Below, piece by piece: positions 9,201 through 18,152 of a stretch of 64,000 nt of DNA (its first letter is position 1; the number at the start of each line of letters is the position of its first letter). Under the pieces are notes generated by a model. That model saw nothing but the letters and a program-made list of their open reading frames with translations, searched no databases and had not been told where the DNA came from. A program made the translations under genes and the position numbers. Origin of the DNA: Chitinophaga parva. Lineage in GTDB: Bacteria > Bacteroidota > Bacteroidia > Chitinophagales > Chitinophagaceae. The stretch spans positions 434,001 through 498,000 of the forward strand of contig NZ_QCYK01000002.1 of assembly GCF_003071345.1 (NCBI RefSeq). Direction: 5' to 3'.

Positions 9201-10589
9201 ATGAAATGGGCACTTGTTATATTTTTATTGCTACTGGGGGCAGCGTGTAAGGTGGCCCAACCCTACCACACGCCATCGGAAGCCGTGAGCACAGGATTGT
9301 ACCGGGATAGTACGCAGACAACAGATACTACGCGCACGGTAGATAGTACCAACCTGGCAAACCTGCCATGGAAGCAGCTTTTCACCGATACGGTATTACA
9401 GTCGCTCATTACGGAGGGCATAGCGCATAACCTGGATCTGCAAGTGGCCATGGCCCGCATGCGCGCTGCCCAGGCAAACCTGCGCCAGAGCAAAGATGCC
9501 TTTTTCCCCACCCTGTCCGCGGGGCTCACGGCCACCTTACAAAAGCCTACCAATACCAACGCGGCACACAATGAACAATACCAGCTGGGCGCCAACAGCA
9601 GCTGGGAGGCAGACCTTTGGGGAAAATACCGCAGCGCTAAACGCGCTACCCTGGCAGCTTTGCTGCAAAGTGAAGCCTACCGCCGCGCCGTGATGACACA
9701 GCTGGTGTCTGACATTGCCACTAACTATTACCTGCTGCTGGGCTACGATGCCCAATTGCAGATCACTACCAAAACGGTGGAGAACCGCAAGCTGGACGTA
9801 ACCACGATGAAGACCCTCAAGGAAAGTGATGTAGTGACCGGGGCCGCCGTAGTGCAAAGTGAAGCCAACCGCTATGCCGCAGAAGTAACCATCCCGGACC
9901 TGAAGCAATCCATTCGGCAAACGGAAAATGCCATCAGCCTGTTGCTGGGGCGTAATCCTGGCCCGATTGCGCGGGATAGCCTGATGGACCAGGCGGTGTA
10001 CCAGGATCTTCGTGTAGGCCTGCCCGTACAGCTGCTGGCAAACCGGCCGGATGTGCAGGAAGCGGAGTATCAATACCGCAACTATTTTGAACTGACGAAC
10101 GTGGCCCGTTCTTATTTTTACCCATCGCTTACCATTACGGCACAGGGAGGCATGTACAGCACCAGCATTTCCGATTTTTTCAACGCGCCGGCGTTGTTTG
10201 GCAGCGTGGTGGGTGGGCTTACCCAGCCTGTCCTTAACCAGGGACTGAACAGGCAACGCCTGGAAGTAGCCAAAGCCCAGCAGGTCGAGGCGCTGATCTC
10301 CTTTAAACAAACCTTGCTTACCGCGGGACAGGAGGTGTCTGATGCACTGTACAATTATGAAGCGGCATCCGAAAAAATGACCTTGCGCCAGCACCAGATC
10401 GATTACCTGCAAAAGGCGGTGGAGTACACGAAGGAGTTATTGAAATACACATCTTCCACAAATTATACGGACGTACTTACTTCTGAACAAAGCCTGCTGG
10501 CCGCACAGCTAAATCACGTGAGCGACAAGCTGCAGCAGTTGCAGGCGGTAGTGAATTTGTACAGGAGCTTGGGCGGGGGATGGAGGTAG
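9201..10589 (+). CDS. TolC/NodT-family outer-membrane efflux lipoprotein
   Basis: The chosen start (ATG 9201) gives a compact lipoprotein signal, MKWALVIFLLLLGAAC. An in-frame ATG at 9189 is equally possible; longer starts reach back into the pump gene and lack a sensible signal. The two outer-membrane efflux repeats are visible: the first with NLDLQVAMARMRAAQANLRQS, the second with LPVQLLANRPDVQEAEYQYR and a mirrored coiled-coil region. LLANRPDV is a hallmark of the NodT/OprM-like group. It completes the tripartite pump with the two upstream genes in one operon. Confidence 0.92.
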   Translation: MKWALVIFLLLLGAACKVAQPYHTPSEAVSTGLYRDSTQTTDTTRTVDSTNLANLPWKQLFTDTVLQSLITEGIAHNLDLQVAMARMRAAQANLRQSKDAFFPTLSAGLTATLQKPTNTNAAHNEQYQLGANSSWEADLWGKYRSAKRATLAALLQSEAYRRAVMTQLVSDIATNYYLLLGYDAQLQITTKTVENRKLDVTTMKTLKESDVVTGAAVVQSEANRYAAEVTIPDLKQSIRQTENAISLLLGRNPGPIARDSLMDQAVYQDLRVGLPVQLLANRPDVQEAEYQYRNYFELTNVARSYFYPSLTITAQGGMYSTSISDFFNAPALFGSVVGGLTQPVLNQGLNRQRLEVAKAQQVEALISFKQTLLTAGQEVSDALYNYEAASEKMTLRQHQIDYLQKAVEYTKELLKYTSSTNYTDVLTSEQSLLAAQLNHVSDKLQQLQAVVNLYRSLGGGWR

Positions 10590-10632
10590 AGAAAGGAAAA
10601 CGAAAGCAGGTGATTTTGACACATATCTGGAT

Positions 10633-11047
10633 ATGGGTGACTATACAATAATGCCGCTACCATTGCAGGCTGAGCTGGAAACCAGGACCGTCCTTTAAAA
10701 AGGCGGCTGTGGCGCACAAGGCCCTGGCAGAGCTTAAAGGGGGCATCAGCAGCCTGCCAAACGAGAACATCATCTTAGAGACACTCACCTTGCAAGAGGC
10801 AAAAGACAGTTCGGCCATTGAAAACATTATTGCAACTTTTGATGAGATATATCAAAGCGATGTACAGCAAGCGGCCTTTATCACGCCCGCTGCAAAAGAG
10901 GGGGTATTGCTGGTTGGAAATATCAGAGACCTGATGTTGCGCTATAACCTGGAACAATTGGTAGACGACAAGATATTGGGCAAGGTCAAAGTAGGGCGCG
11001 ATAATTTCTATCTCAATACTGCATTATTCAAATTACTAACCCAATAA
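10633..11047 (+). pseudogene. Degenerate Fic-family gene (frameshift plus internal deletion)
   Basis: From ATG 10633 or 10651 the sequence encodes ..MPLPLQAELETRTVL, then a stop. One base later the Fic N-terminal helix resumes in the next frame as KKAAVAHKALAELKGG..ETLTLQEAKDSSAIENI. This segment is typical of Fic_N domains, which include the (S/T)xxxE(G/N)-type inhibitory helix region. The remaining frame (to 11047) then jumps to the family's C-terminal end, LVDDKILGKVKVGRDNFYLNT. The catalytic HxFx(D/E)GNGR core is missing. I read this as a remnant with one extra base near 10694 and a large internal deletion. It cannot AMPylate. A short 112-aa protein (10709-11047) could still be made. Confidence 0.7.
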
Positions 11048-11049
11048 AA

Positions 11050-11080
11050 AAATGGCTGCATGATCATCATGCAGCCATTT
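11050..11080. terminator. Bidirectional terminator between the Fic remnant and GH127 gene
   Basis: A near-perfect palindrome has a 15-bp stem (AAATGGCTGCATGAT, 11050-11064) paired with 11066-11080. It is preceded by an A run and followed by a T-rich end, so it can stop transcription from both sides. It sits between convergent genes. Confidence 0.85.
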
Positions 11081-11105
11081 AAGTTTATACCAAAAATCCA
11101 CAATC

Positions 11106-13154
11106 CTATTCTACTACGGGGAATGCGGAGATCCTCAATCGTGCGCCACCCATTGGCACCAGCGTCACCTCTTTTGCCGGTTCACTGGTCTGTACAGGGC
11201 TTTGCGGCACTACCGCTACCAGCCCATGTTCATCAATACCCCAGCCGGGCAATTGCTTACCTGTGGCGATCAACTCTATGGGTGCGTTGGCATTGGTAAA
11301 GGGATTGTTATCCTTAGGCCATGCCTTTTTCACCACTTTGAATGATTTGGACGGATCTGCCTTGTCTACCACCAGTCCATAATTCCAAGCAGAGCCGGGA
11401 TGGATCTCGAAAGAAGGCCACTTCTGCGGATCAGCGCCAGGCTGCCAGCCGGCGTCGCCCTGTGCGTTATTGCGGCCATCGGTCTTGGTGTAGTCTTCCT
11501 GTATTTTCAGGGAGTAGGTGAGCGGGCCGTAATTTACGCTGATGCTGTTCTTATTACGATCCCACGTACGCACCGTCAATTCCATGGGGAAGTTGATGGA
11601 TACCTTATCGCCATTCTTCCACTTGTTGTCAATTTTAATATAGCCGTTTGCGTTAGCCGCAATATCCAGTGCCTTGCCGTTCACTTTTACCACCGGGCCC
11701 CTGCACCATTCAGGGATGCGCAGGTACAGCGGGAAAGCTACGGGAGATGCGGTGTTCACCGTCATTTCAATATCACTGTCAAAAGGATAGTGGGTAGCCT
11801 GGGTAATGCTTACTTCCTTACCATTGCCCACTTTGGCCTTTACTTTGTTTTCAAAGTAAAGCTGTGCGGCCAGGCCATTATCCGGGGTGGCCATCCAGCT
11901 GTTCTCCGAGTAGTACACCCATCCTGCACCGTGGTTATGCTGGCAGCAGCGGCTGCTGAAGGGGTTCATCATCAGGAACGGGCCTTCATTGGCAATGCCC
12001 GGTGCATGGTTCTTGCCGTCATTGATGATCATATTCGGCGCCGTGAGATAGCGCAGTGCGCGGTAATCCGGTGTGAACGCGGCAGAAAGCGTATTGAAAG
12101 CCACATCTTCTGCATTCTCCGCCCAGAGCGGATCCCCGGTAATGGTGGTGAGCATGTTATCAGAAGTGATCTGCTCTACCATGCCGCAGGTTTCCACCGC
12201 CTGGTGGGGATCATCATAACCCTTGCGGGCATTTTCATCGGCACCAAACATACCGCCTGGCACCTGTCCGTAAATTTTGCGCACCAGGTAAAAGTCGTTA
12301 TACGTGGCATGCAGGTCGTTCGTGTCTTTGCTTTGCTGGTAGTATTGTGCCGGTTCACGGAAACACTGCGCGATGTTCACATTATGCCAGTTGGGCAGGT
12401 TGCTGGCCTGGCGCCAGTTAGCCGTGTTCTTATCTAATTTGGTGGCCAGGTCCAGAAGGAACTTATCACCGGTAATATTATACAGCCAATACACGCTGTA
12501 CATATTGTCGCCACCACGGCTGTTTTCCCAGTAGTCTTCCAGGAATTTATCATCCGGGATGGAGAGCTGCCATTTAAAATATTTGGTCATCAGCTGCAGT
12601 ACGCGCGGGTCTTTTGAATAGTCGTAGTACGATTGCAGGCACCAGAGCATGGGCATGTTGGTCCAGAGATCGCGCTTACCGGGGCCTTTCTCCACGTTGG
12701 GGCCAAAGTCCCCATTATCGCGCTGGTTTTTGAGCACAGCGTCTATCCAGAATTTGGTTTCTTTCAGCATTTTTTCGTCGTGCAGTACGTAGGCCATATC
12801 GCCGTAGCCTTTCAGCCAGTAGGGGAGCTCTTCCCAGCCGTACTTGCCTTTGCCTTCTTTATTCAGCCAGGCATTGTCTGTTTTGGTAAGCCAGATGCTG
12901 ATCTCACCCAGGTTGCCGGCCAGGCCATCGCGTTGAAGCTCCAGGGCCTTGCGTACAAAGCCGCCGGGTGTGATGGCGGTGACAGGAAGTTTTACGAAAT
13001 ACTGTTGTGCCAGGGGCGCCTTGTTGCTCACATAATAAGCATTGGAAGTGGCGTTGGATGGTTTGGCAACTACAGTAGCGGTTTGTGCATACACCGAATT
13101 ACATAACGTGACAGCCAGCATGGAATAACCCAGCCGTGCAAGGTGCTTTTTCAT
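11106..13154 (-). CDS. GH127-like beta-L-arabinofuranosidase (DUF1680 family), secreted
   Basis: The protein has 682 aa with a signal peptide ending SVYAQ. An (alpha/alpha)6 barrel is followed by beta-sandwich domains, as in HypBA1-type enzymes. The motif ETCGMVEQ and the later SSRCCQHNHGAGW supply the Glu and Cys residues that, in the family, bind zinc and provide the cysteine nucleophile. GH127 and related families act on beta-L-arabinofuranosides and similar sugars, which agrees with the sugar transporter encoded divergently and the GH43 gene nearby. It could belong to a sister family (such as GH146) of the same fold; the exact specificity is not visible. Confidence 0.85.
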   Translation of the reverse strand: MKKHLARLGYSMLAVTLCNSVYAQTATVVAKPSNATSNAYYVSNKAPLAQQYFVKLPVTAITPGGFVRKALELQRDGLAGNLGEISIWLTKTDNAWLNKEGKGKYGWEELPYWLKGYGDMAYVLHDEKMLKETKFWIDAVLKNQRDNGDFGPNVEKGPGKRDLWTNMPMLWCLQSYYDYSKDPRVLQLMTKYFKWQLSIPDDKFLEDYWENSRGGDNMYSVYWLYNITGDKFLLDLATKLDKNTANWRQASNLPNWHNVNIAQCFREPAQYYQQSKDTNDLHATYNDFYLVRKIYGQVPGGMFGADENARKGYDDPHQAVETCGMVEQITSDNMLTTITGDPLWAENAEDVAFNTLSAAFTPDYRALRYLTAPNMIINDGKNHAPGIANEGPFLMMNPFSSRCCQHNHGAGWVYYSENSWMATPDNGLAAQLYFENKVKAKVGNGKEVSITQATHYPFDSDIEMTVNTASPVAFPLYLRIPEWCRGPVVKVNGKALDIAANANGYIKIDNKWKNGDKVSINFPMELTVRTWDRNKNSISVNYGPLTYSLKIQEDYTKTDGRNNAQGDAGWQPGADPQKWPSFEIHPGSAWNYGLVVDKADPSKSFKVVKKAWPKDNNPFTNANAPIELIATGKQLPGWGIDEHGLVAVVPQSPVQTSEPAKEVTLVPMGGARLRISAFPVVE

Positions 13155-13315
13155 TGGTAACGAATAAGATTGATAAATGAATTGCTAATAGTTTCCGACG
13201 GTTGTGGTTAATAAATGTACAAAATACGTTTTATAAAGTGTATATCCGGGCCTGGAATTTGGAAAAATTCAAAAATGCCAACGCTGGCGCGAACGTTTGC
13301 GTTAAAAATAATTCG

Positions 13316-13385
13316 CATTTATTAGAAAATTTTTGGTGAAAAAAGCGCATTTAGTCGATTTATCTTTGAAATTTTCTAATAAATG
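13316..13385. promoter_or_regulatory. 17-bp perfect inverted repeat, probable operator of the divergent GH127/MFS pair
   Basis: CATTTATTAGAAAATTT at 13316-13332 is repeated exactly as its reverse complement at 13369-13385, with a 36-nt spacer. The right copy begins one base after a perfect -7 box (13361-13368). This geometry suits a repressor that bridges two half-regions over a promoter. It lies in the 361-bp gap between the divergent genes, where no coding sequence was found. No regulator gene is adjacent, so the binding protein is unknown; the A/T-rich half-sites would suit a ROK- or LacI-type regulator, but that is a guess. Confidence 0.6.
13361..13368 (+). promoter_or_regulatory. Candidate -7 box for the sugar transporter
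   Basis: TATCTTTG fits the Bacteroidota consensus TAnnTTTG exactly. No good TTG -33 element lies at the usual distance. A weaker alternative is TTTG (13365-13368) followed 20 nt later by TGTATTTG (13389-13396). Either would give a 5' UTR of over 100 nt before the ATG at 13516. Confidence 0.4.
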
Positions 13386-13515
13386 GCGTGTATTTGCCGT
13401 TTTTAAGCTGTACATTGAATGTGCGGCCTGTATTTGATCTTGCAGTAATGCAATCCGTGTGTTTCTATTGTTTTTCATTTTTCAATTATTCTTTCAACCA
13501 AAACCAGCGGCTTTT

Positions 13516-14838
13516 ATGAATTCAGTAACCATGTCTGCGCAAGGCACCATGCGCAGGGGGATCAATCCTATCGCCATCATCGGCATGTTGTTTTTCATTT
13601 TCGGATTTGTGACCTGGATGAATTCCGTGCTGGTCCCGTATTTACAGATCGCCTGTGAATTGTCTACCGCCATGGCCTTCCTCGTTACATCCGCTTTCTA
13701 CATTGCTTACGTGGTGATGGCCGCCCCTTCTACCTGGATCCTGAAGGTCTTTGGCTTTAAGAACGGCATGGCAGTAGGCCTGCTCATCATGGCCATTGGT
13801 GCGCTGGTGTTTATACCTGCTGCCCTGGCCCGCGCCTACCCGTTATTCCTCATCGGGCTGTTTATCCAGGCCACTGGTCTCACCGTACTGCAGGCGGCCT
13901 CCAATCCTTACATCACCATCCTGGGGCCTGCGGAAAGCGCAGCCAGGCGCATGAGCATTATGGGCATCTGTAATAAAGTAGCGGGCGTGCTGGCACCCAT
14001 TGTGCTGGGTGCCGTAGTGCTGGAAAAAGCAGATGACCTGAAGGCTGCACTGGTACATATGTCGCCCGCGGCAAAGGTTGCAGAACTGGATGCCATGGCG
14101 GCCAAGGTGATCCTGCCTTATACAGTGATCGTGGTAGTGCTGGTAGCCCTGTCTATAATGATCTATTATTCTAACCTGCCGGAAGTGAAGCTGGATACGG
14201 AGCAGCAAACCGGCACCGCCGCAGTGGGAGAGAAAACCAGTGTATTCCAGTACCCGCACCTGGTGCTCGGTGTGCTGGCGCTGTTCTTTTACGTAGGGGT
14301 GGAAGTGATGGTGGGTGACTCCATTATTAAATACGGCAACTCCCTTGGCATCAGCCTTGAAAAGGCCAAGTACTTCACCGCCTGTGCATTGGGTGCTATG
14401 GTGGTGGGTTACATCATTGGCATAGTAACCATCCCGCGTTATCTCTCCCAACAAAAGGCATTGCTTATCAGCGCCGCACTGGGCGTGGCTTTTACGATAG
14501 GCGCCGTGCTCACGAATGGTTATGTTTCCATTGCCTTTATTGCAATGCTTGGACTGGCCAATTCCCTGATGTGGCCTTCCATCTGGCCACTGGCACTGGC
14601 AGACCTGGGAAAATTCACCAAGACCGCCTCTTCCATGCTGATCATGGGCATTTCCGGCGGCGCTATATTTCCGTGGTTGTATGGTCAGCTGGTAGATGGT
14701 CTTCAGGGCGATGCAGGTTTTACCACCGGCCATGCCAGCCGTTATGCCTACATTATCATGTTACCCTTGTATTTATTTATCCTCTACTATGCTGCAGCAG
14801 GCTACAAGGCTGGCAGGAATAAAATCACCATGGCTTAG
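13516..14838 (+). CDS. MFS sugar:proton symporter, FucP/GluP-like
   Basis: The protein has about 440 aa with 12 predicted membrane helices. INPIAIIGMLFFIFGFVTWMNSVLVPYLQ and the helix-5 segment QAASNPYITILGP are strongly typical of the fucose/glucose/galactose permease branch. I prefer ATG 13516, because a start at 13459 would add an unusual 19-residue hydrophobic leader. It is an inner-membrane transporter, probably importing the monosaccharide released by the divergent GH127 enzyme (L-arabinose or similar, inferred). It ends tail to tail with the next gene on the other strand; the two stop codons overlap. Confidence 0.87.
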   Translation: MNSVTMSAQGTMRRGINPIAIIGMLFFIFGFVTWMNSVLVPYLQIACELSTAMAFLVTSAFYIAYVVMAAPSTWILKVFGFKNGMAVGLLIMAIGALVFIPAALARAYPLFLIGLFIQATGLTVLQAASNPYITILGPAESAARRMSIMGICNKVAGVLAPIVLGAVVLEKADDLKAALVHMSPAAKVAELDAMAAKVILPYTVIVVVLVALSIMIYYSNLPEVKLDTEQQTGTAAVGEKTSVFQYPHLVLGVLALFFYVGVEVMVGDSIIKYGNSLGISLEKAKYFTACALGAMVVGYIIGIVTIPRYLSQQKALLISAALGVAFTIGAVLTNGYVSIAFIAMLGLANSLMWPSIWPLALADLGKFTKTASSMLIMGISGGAIFPWLYGQLVDGLQGDAGFTTGHASRYAYIIMLPLYLFILYYAAAGYKAGRNKITMA

Positions 14839-15980
14839 AACGTGCCACCAGCACCACCACCGCCTCCGCTGCCACCGCCAAAGTCAAAATGATCCTGCGG
14901 TGCAGCGGGGGCTTGCATGCTTTGGGAGATGATCAATGATTCCAGTTGCAGCTTTGTAAAGCGGGAAGCGTCCTCCCCCGGTTCATCGGAGAAGCCGTGC
15001 CGGGGCGTTTTGAGGTAACGGATCAGCATATATGAAATAAAGATCAATACGGCCCCTGCTATCACCAGCGCCCATTCCAGTGGCAACGCATGGTAATAAG
15101 CGCGCACCGTAAAGATGGCCGCTGCCACCAGTCCCAGCCCGGTACGCAGCAGGATGGCGTCTTTAAAACGGATGCCAAGGAAGATATACACGACGGGCAC
15201 TAATGCGGTGAATGTCCAGTAAAAGGGCATATGGGCCGGCGCATTGCCCTCGTACGGATTACCGGTCATGGCGGCTGCCACCGCATAATTGCCTGCCATA
15301 TAAAAGGTAAGCAGGCTGGCGGTAAGCACCCAGGGGAATACTCCTTTGTAATAACGGCAGGCCGGCTTGTGATGCAGGTAACGCATCGCGCTGTACACAA
15401 TGGCGGATAAAGCCATTCCTGTAAAAGGAAGCGTGGACTGGCCTGCTATATCCTGGTGAAGGGAAAATAAAACACTGCCCAGCAGCGAGAGAAAACTCGC
15501 TACTGCCATCAGCGGATCTGCCGTGCGCAAGGTGAATAAGCCTGCTAAAACGCAGCTTACCGCCAGGAGGGTAGCTTCTGTATCACGCTCAAACGGGGCC
15601 ATGCCCGCCAGCAATAACCCTGCACTCGTCCACCGCAACGCATCATCCACACCGGAATGAAAGTGCCCCTGGCTGATATAAAATTCCATACCGCCATAAG
15701 CAACCAGTCCCGTTATGATCAACAGGGAGCGCAGTGCAGCTTCGCTGTCAAGCCCACTCATCATGCAAAGCGCTCCAATGCCCAGCACGCACATGGCAAT
15801 TACAACCGTCAGCACAAACAGCCCTACGCGGATAGCAAAATGAGGAGAATACCCCCTGGTGGGATATGCATTTATGATAGCCTGTTTTTCCTCCGCTGTA
15901 ATGGCCTTGCGCCGGAAGGCCGCGACGACGTCTTCCTGTATTGCCCGGTTATCCAACTGCTGCTTATGGTATGCGATCAT
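14835..15980 (-). CDS. Polytopic membrane protein of unknown function with Gly-rich tail
   Basis: The protein has 381 aa. A short cytoplasmic N-terminus (ITAEEKQAIINAYPTRGYSP) is followed by roughly ten hydrophobic helices, a charged stretch, and a C-terminal tail, DFGGGSGGGGGAGGTF. Such Gly-rich ends after membrane segments are common in bacterial proteins related to the TPM/DUF2207 type, but I do not recognise a domain. The start overlaps the end of the upstream DUF2157-like gene by 17 bp, so the two are likely co-translated and may form a complex. The function is unknown. Confidence 0.75.
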   Translation of the reverse strand: MIAYHKQQLDNRAIQEDVVAAFRRKAITAEEKQAIINAYPTRGYSPHFAIRVGLFVLTVVIAMCVLGIGALCMMSGLDSEAALRSLLIITGLVAYGGMEFYISQGHFHSGVDDALRWTSAGLLLAGMAPFERDTEATLLAVSCVLAGLFTLRTADPLMAVASFLSLLGSVLFSLHQDIAGQSTLPFTGMALSAIVYSAMRYLHHKPACRYYKGVFPWVLTASLLTFYMAGNYAVAAAMTGNPYEGNAPAHMPFYWTFTALVPVVYIFLGIRFKDAILLRTGLGLVAAAIFTVRAYYHALPLEWALVIAGAVLIFISYMLIRYLKTPRHGFSDEPGEDASRFTKLQLESLIISQSMQAPAAPQDHFDFGGGSGGGGGAGGTF

Positions 15981-16962
15981 CTTGTTTCAGTTTTTTGTGC
16001 CAGCGTACCAGTAACAGGATCAGTAGTATGGCGGTAACAATAAAGTACATGAACAATAAGGAGAGTGGCCCTACCCATTCGCCTTTGGGAACATATTGAT
16101 CCCACACTTGCATAATGATCGTAGATACGGCCAGGTAGCTGTATAATGCCATAAGCGTGAGAAAGTAGAAGGAATGACTGCGCATGGACAGCCAGTATAC
16201 GTAGACCGCGCCGGCTGCCAGCAGCAGGAACCATGCATAATGGCCAGGCCTTTCCAGGATCATCTCTGCGTAGGTGGCAATAAAGAAAAGGTGGATGCCA
16301 AAGTGCTCATACGTGAAAGCGAAATGCGGTTTCCATTGCTTTGTGCCGGAAACCCGGCCAAGTAGCACCAGGAGCACCGCCAGGGCAATGGCTTTGAACA
16401 GGAACACTGGGTTATCAAAGGCATTATTGCGCAGGATGTCCAGTGGTGTAAGTGCCACGCCCACCCATGCACCCAGGCCGGTGATGGCCATGCTCAGGAT
16501 ACCCAGGTGGTCAAACGTATACGCACAAACGAAAAGTGCCGCCATCGGGAGAAACAGCGCCAGCCCGTAATGCGTGCCGAACAAAGTATAACGGAACTGG
16601 AGGTAGCCCGCCAGTGTTACCAGCAGGGTACAAGCCAGCAATACAATGTAGTCATAAAAAGTGTCCGGCGATTGTACCTTGCTCCAGGCAAAGGCTGGCT
16701 TGCGCTTTACCGTATAATAAAAACAGGCAGCACAGCCCACTGCGATGGCCGTGATGATCGCTTCATGTCCAATAGAATCAATGTTCTTGTAAATAAGGAT
16801 GCCCAAACCAGTGGTGAGCAACACTACACCCAGGTAGAGCAGTGTTCTCAGTTCCCAGTGGACAGAAAAGTGGCGGTTTGTTTCGGCAAGGGTTACTTTT
16901 TTGAGGCTTTCTTCGGAGATCAGTCCTGCTTCAAAATGCCGCCGGAATTGTTCGAGGTCCAT
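15964..16962 (-). CDS. DUF2157-like polytopic membrane protein
   Basis: From ATG 16962 the protein is about 332 aa. The amphipathic N-terminus (MDLEQFRRHFEAGLISEESLKKV..) before the first helix and the following TLLYLGVVLLTTGLGILIYKN segment resemble DUF2157 membrane proteins. About nine or ten further helices follow. A longer start at 17013 would add an unlikely Pro-rich leader. It is paired with the downstream unknown membrane protein through a 17-bp overlap. No enzymatic motif is visible; a role in the envelope is only an inference. Confidence 0.75.
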   Translation of the reverse strand: MDLEQFRRHFEAGLISEESLKKVTLAETNRHFSVHWELRTLLYLGVVLLTTGLGILIYKNIDSIGHEAIITAIAVGCAACFYYTVKRKPAFAWSKVQSPDTFYDYIVLLACTLLVTLAGYLQFRYTLFGTHYGLALFLPMAALFVCAYTFDHLGILSMAITGLGAWVGVALTPLDILRNNAFDNPVFLFKAIALAVLLVLLGRVSGTKQWKPHFAFTYEHFGIHLFFIATYAEMILERPGHYAWFLLLAAGAVYVYWLSMRSHSFYFLTLMALYSYLAVSTIIMQVWDQYVPKGEWVGPLSLLFMYFIVTAILLILLLVRWHKKLKQDDRIP

Positions 16963-17304
16963 ACGAGGATTTTGGTTACAACGGGCTAAAGGTAAGGGTT
17001 CTCCCTTTAACATAATCCTAACGCCGGGGTTTTAAACGAAAGCCTTCCATGGCAGTCTTATATGCAGGAAGCTGACAATAGTGCTTATTACCAGGCACGC
17101 AGCTATCCGGGACATGAATTTCATAGGACAGTATCGATGCAAAGCCGGTGCAGGTGTAAACCTGTGCCGGCTCTGTTTTTGGGTGCGCCGCGCAGTGCGC
17201 CATAGCAGCAGGTTTTGGAAGATAGCAAGAATCGGGTTTTACACCTGCGCCGGATGTTGAACTTTTGCACCAGTAACAGCGGCCATTCTAAAACCTTTTA
17301 TTAT

Positions 17305-17970
17305 ATGCATCATGTTTGCACACCGTCTATTTTGTATTTCGGCACACCGGTGGTCCTGGTGGGTACCAGTAATGAAGACGATACCTATAACCTGGCACCC
17401 ATTTCCTCCGTGTTCTGGCTGGGCTGGCGGGCTATCATCGGCGTAAGCGCCAGCGCTAAAACAGCAGAGAATTTATTGCGTACCCGCCAGTGTGTACTAA
17501 ACCTGCCCTCGGTAAACGAAGCTTTTGCCGTGAACCGCCTGGCCAAGACCACCGGTAGCAATCCCGTGCCGGCCGCCAAACTAAAACGTGATTATCGCTA
17601 TGAGCCCCGCAAGTTTGAAACGGCAGGTCTTACACCGCAGGCAGGACAGCTGGTAGCAGCACCCCGGGTGTTGGAATGCCCGGTGCAACTGGAGGCATCG
17701 CTTGCAGCAGTGCACACTACCGGGTTGGAAGACCCGGACCTGCGTGGCAGGATCCTCATCTTTGAACTGCGCATGCTCCGGGTGCACGCCCTGCCGCAAC
17801 TCATGATGGATGGGCATCCCAACCGCATTGATCCCGATAAATGGCGGCCGCTCATCATGAGCTTCCAGGAATTTTATGGGCTGGGAGAGAAGGTACATTA
17901 TTCCACGCTGGCGGAAATCCCGGAAGTACTTTACCAGACGGCGGATATGATGAAGGCAGGTAGGCAGTAA
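17305..17970 (+). CDS. Flavin reductase-like FMN-binding split-barrel protein
   Basis: From ATG 17305 the protein is 221 aa. PVVLVGTSNEDDTYNLAPISSVFWLGWRAIIGVS.. matches the flavin-reductase-like domain (PNPOx-like split barrel), where the N.APIS and G.S segments contact FMN. TRQCVLNLPS is also typical. Members reduce flavins or bind FMN in varied oxidoreductases; the partner is unknown. The longer frame from 17215 lacks a good start. The gene stands alone, upstream of the his leader region. Confidence 0.75.
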   Translation: MHHVCTPSILYFGTPVVLVGTSNEDDTYNLAPISSVFWLGWRAIIGVSASAKTAENLLRTRQCVLNLPSVNEAFAVNRLAKTTGSNPVPAAKLKRDYRYEPRKFETAGLTPQAGQLVAAPRVLECPVQLEASLAAVHTTGLEDPDLRGRILIFELRMLRVHALPQLMMDGHPNRIDPDKWRPLIMSFQEFYGLGEKVHYSTLAEIPEVLYQTADMMKAGRQ

Positions 17971-18052
17971 GGCGCGCCATGGGCTCCGGTGTTAGCAAAA
18001 TGTTAAGCAACCGCCGTCTTTCCTGAAGGAGTTTTAAAAAATGAAAAAATCT

Positions 18053-18082
18053 TTTGATAGTTGAGAATAGTTATTACTTTTG
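18053..18082 (+). promoter_or_regulatory. Promoter of the his operon
   Basis: TTTG (18053-18056) and a perfect -7 box TACTTTTG (18075-18082) are separated by 18 nt, the normal Bacteroidota arrangement. The leader-peptide ATG follows only 7 nt after the box, so the transcript would start at or within a few bases of the start codon. Confidence 0.65.
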
Positions 18083-18089
18083 TGCCATC

Positions 18090-18152
18090 ATGAAAGCAAA
18101 CGTGCACATCCATCATCACCATCATATCTTACCAAACGGTAGGCTGGGATGA
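18090..18152 (+). CDS. hisL: His operon leader peptide (20 aa, His-rich)
   Basis: The short frame begins MKANVHIHHHHHILPNG and contains six histidines within seven residues (VHIHHHHHI), with a TGA stop at 18150-18152. This is the classic sensor of charged tRNA-His in attenuation. It sits between the promoter and the terminator that precedes hisG. No Shine-Dalgarno-like sequence precedes it and the predicted transcript start is almost at the AUG, suggesting leaderless translation. The coding evidence is the His run and its placement. Confidence 0.88.
   Translation: MKANVHIHHHHHILPNGRLG

Noticed and set aside
11400..12437. 345-aa open frame antisense to the GH127 gene
   Set aside because: The opposite strand encodes a complete GH127 protein with active-site motifs; this frame has no recognisable family.
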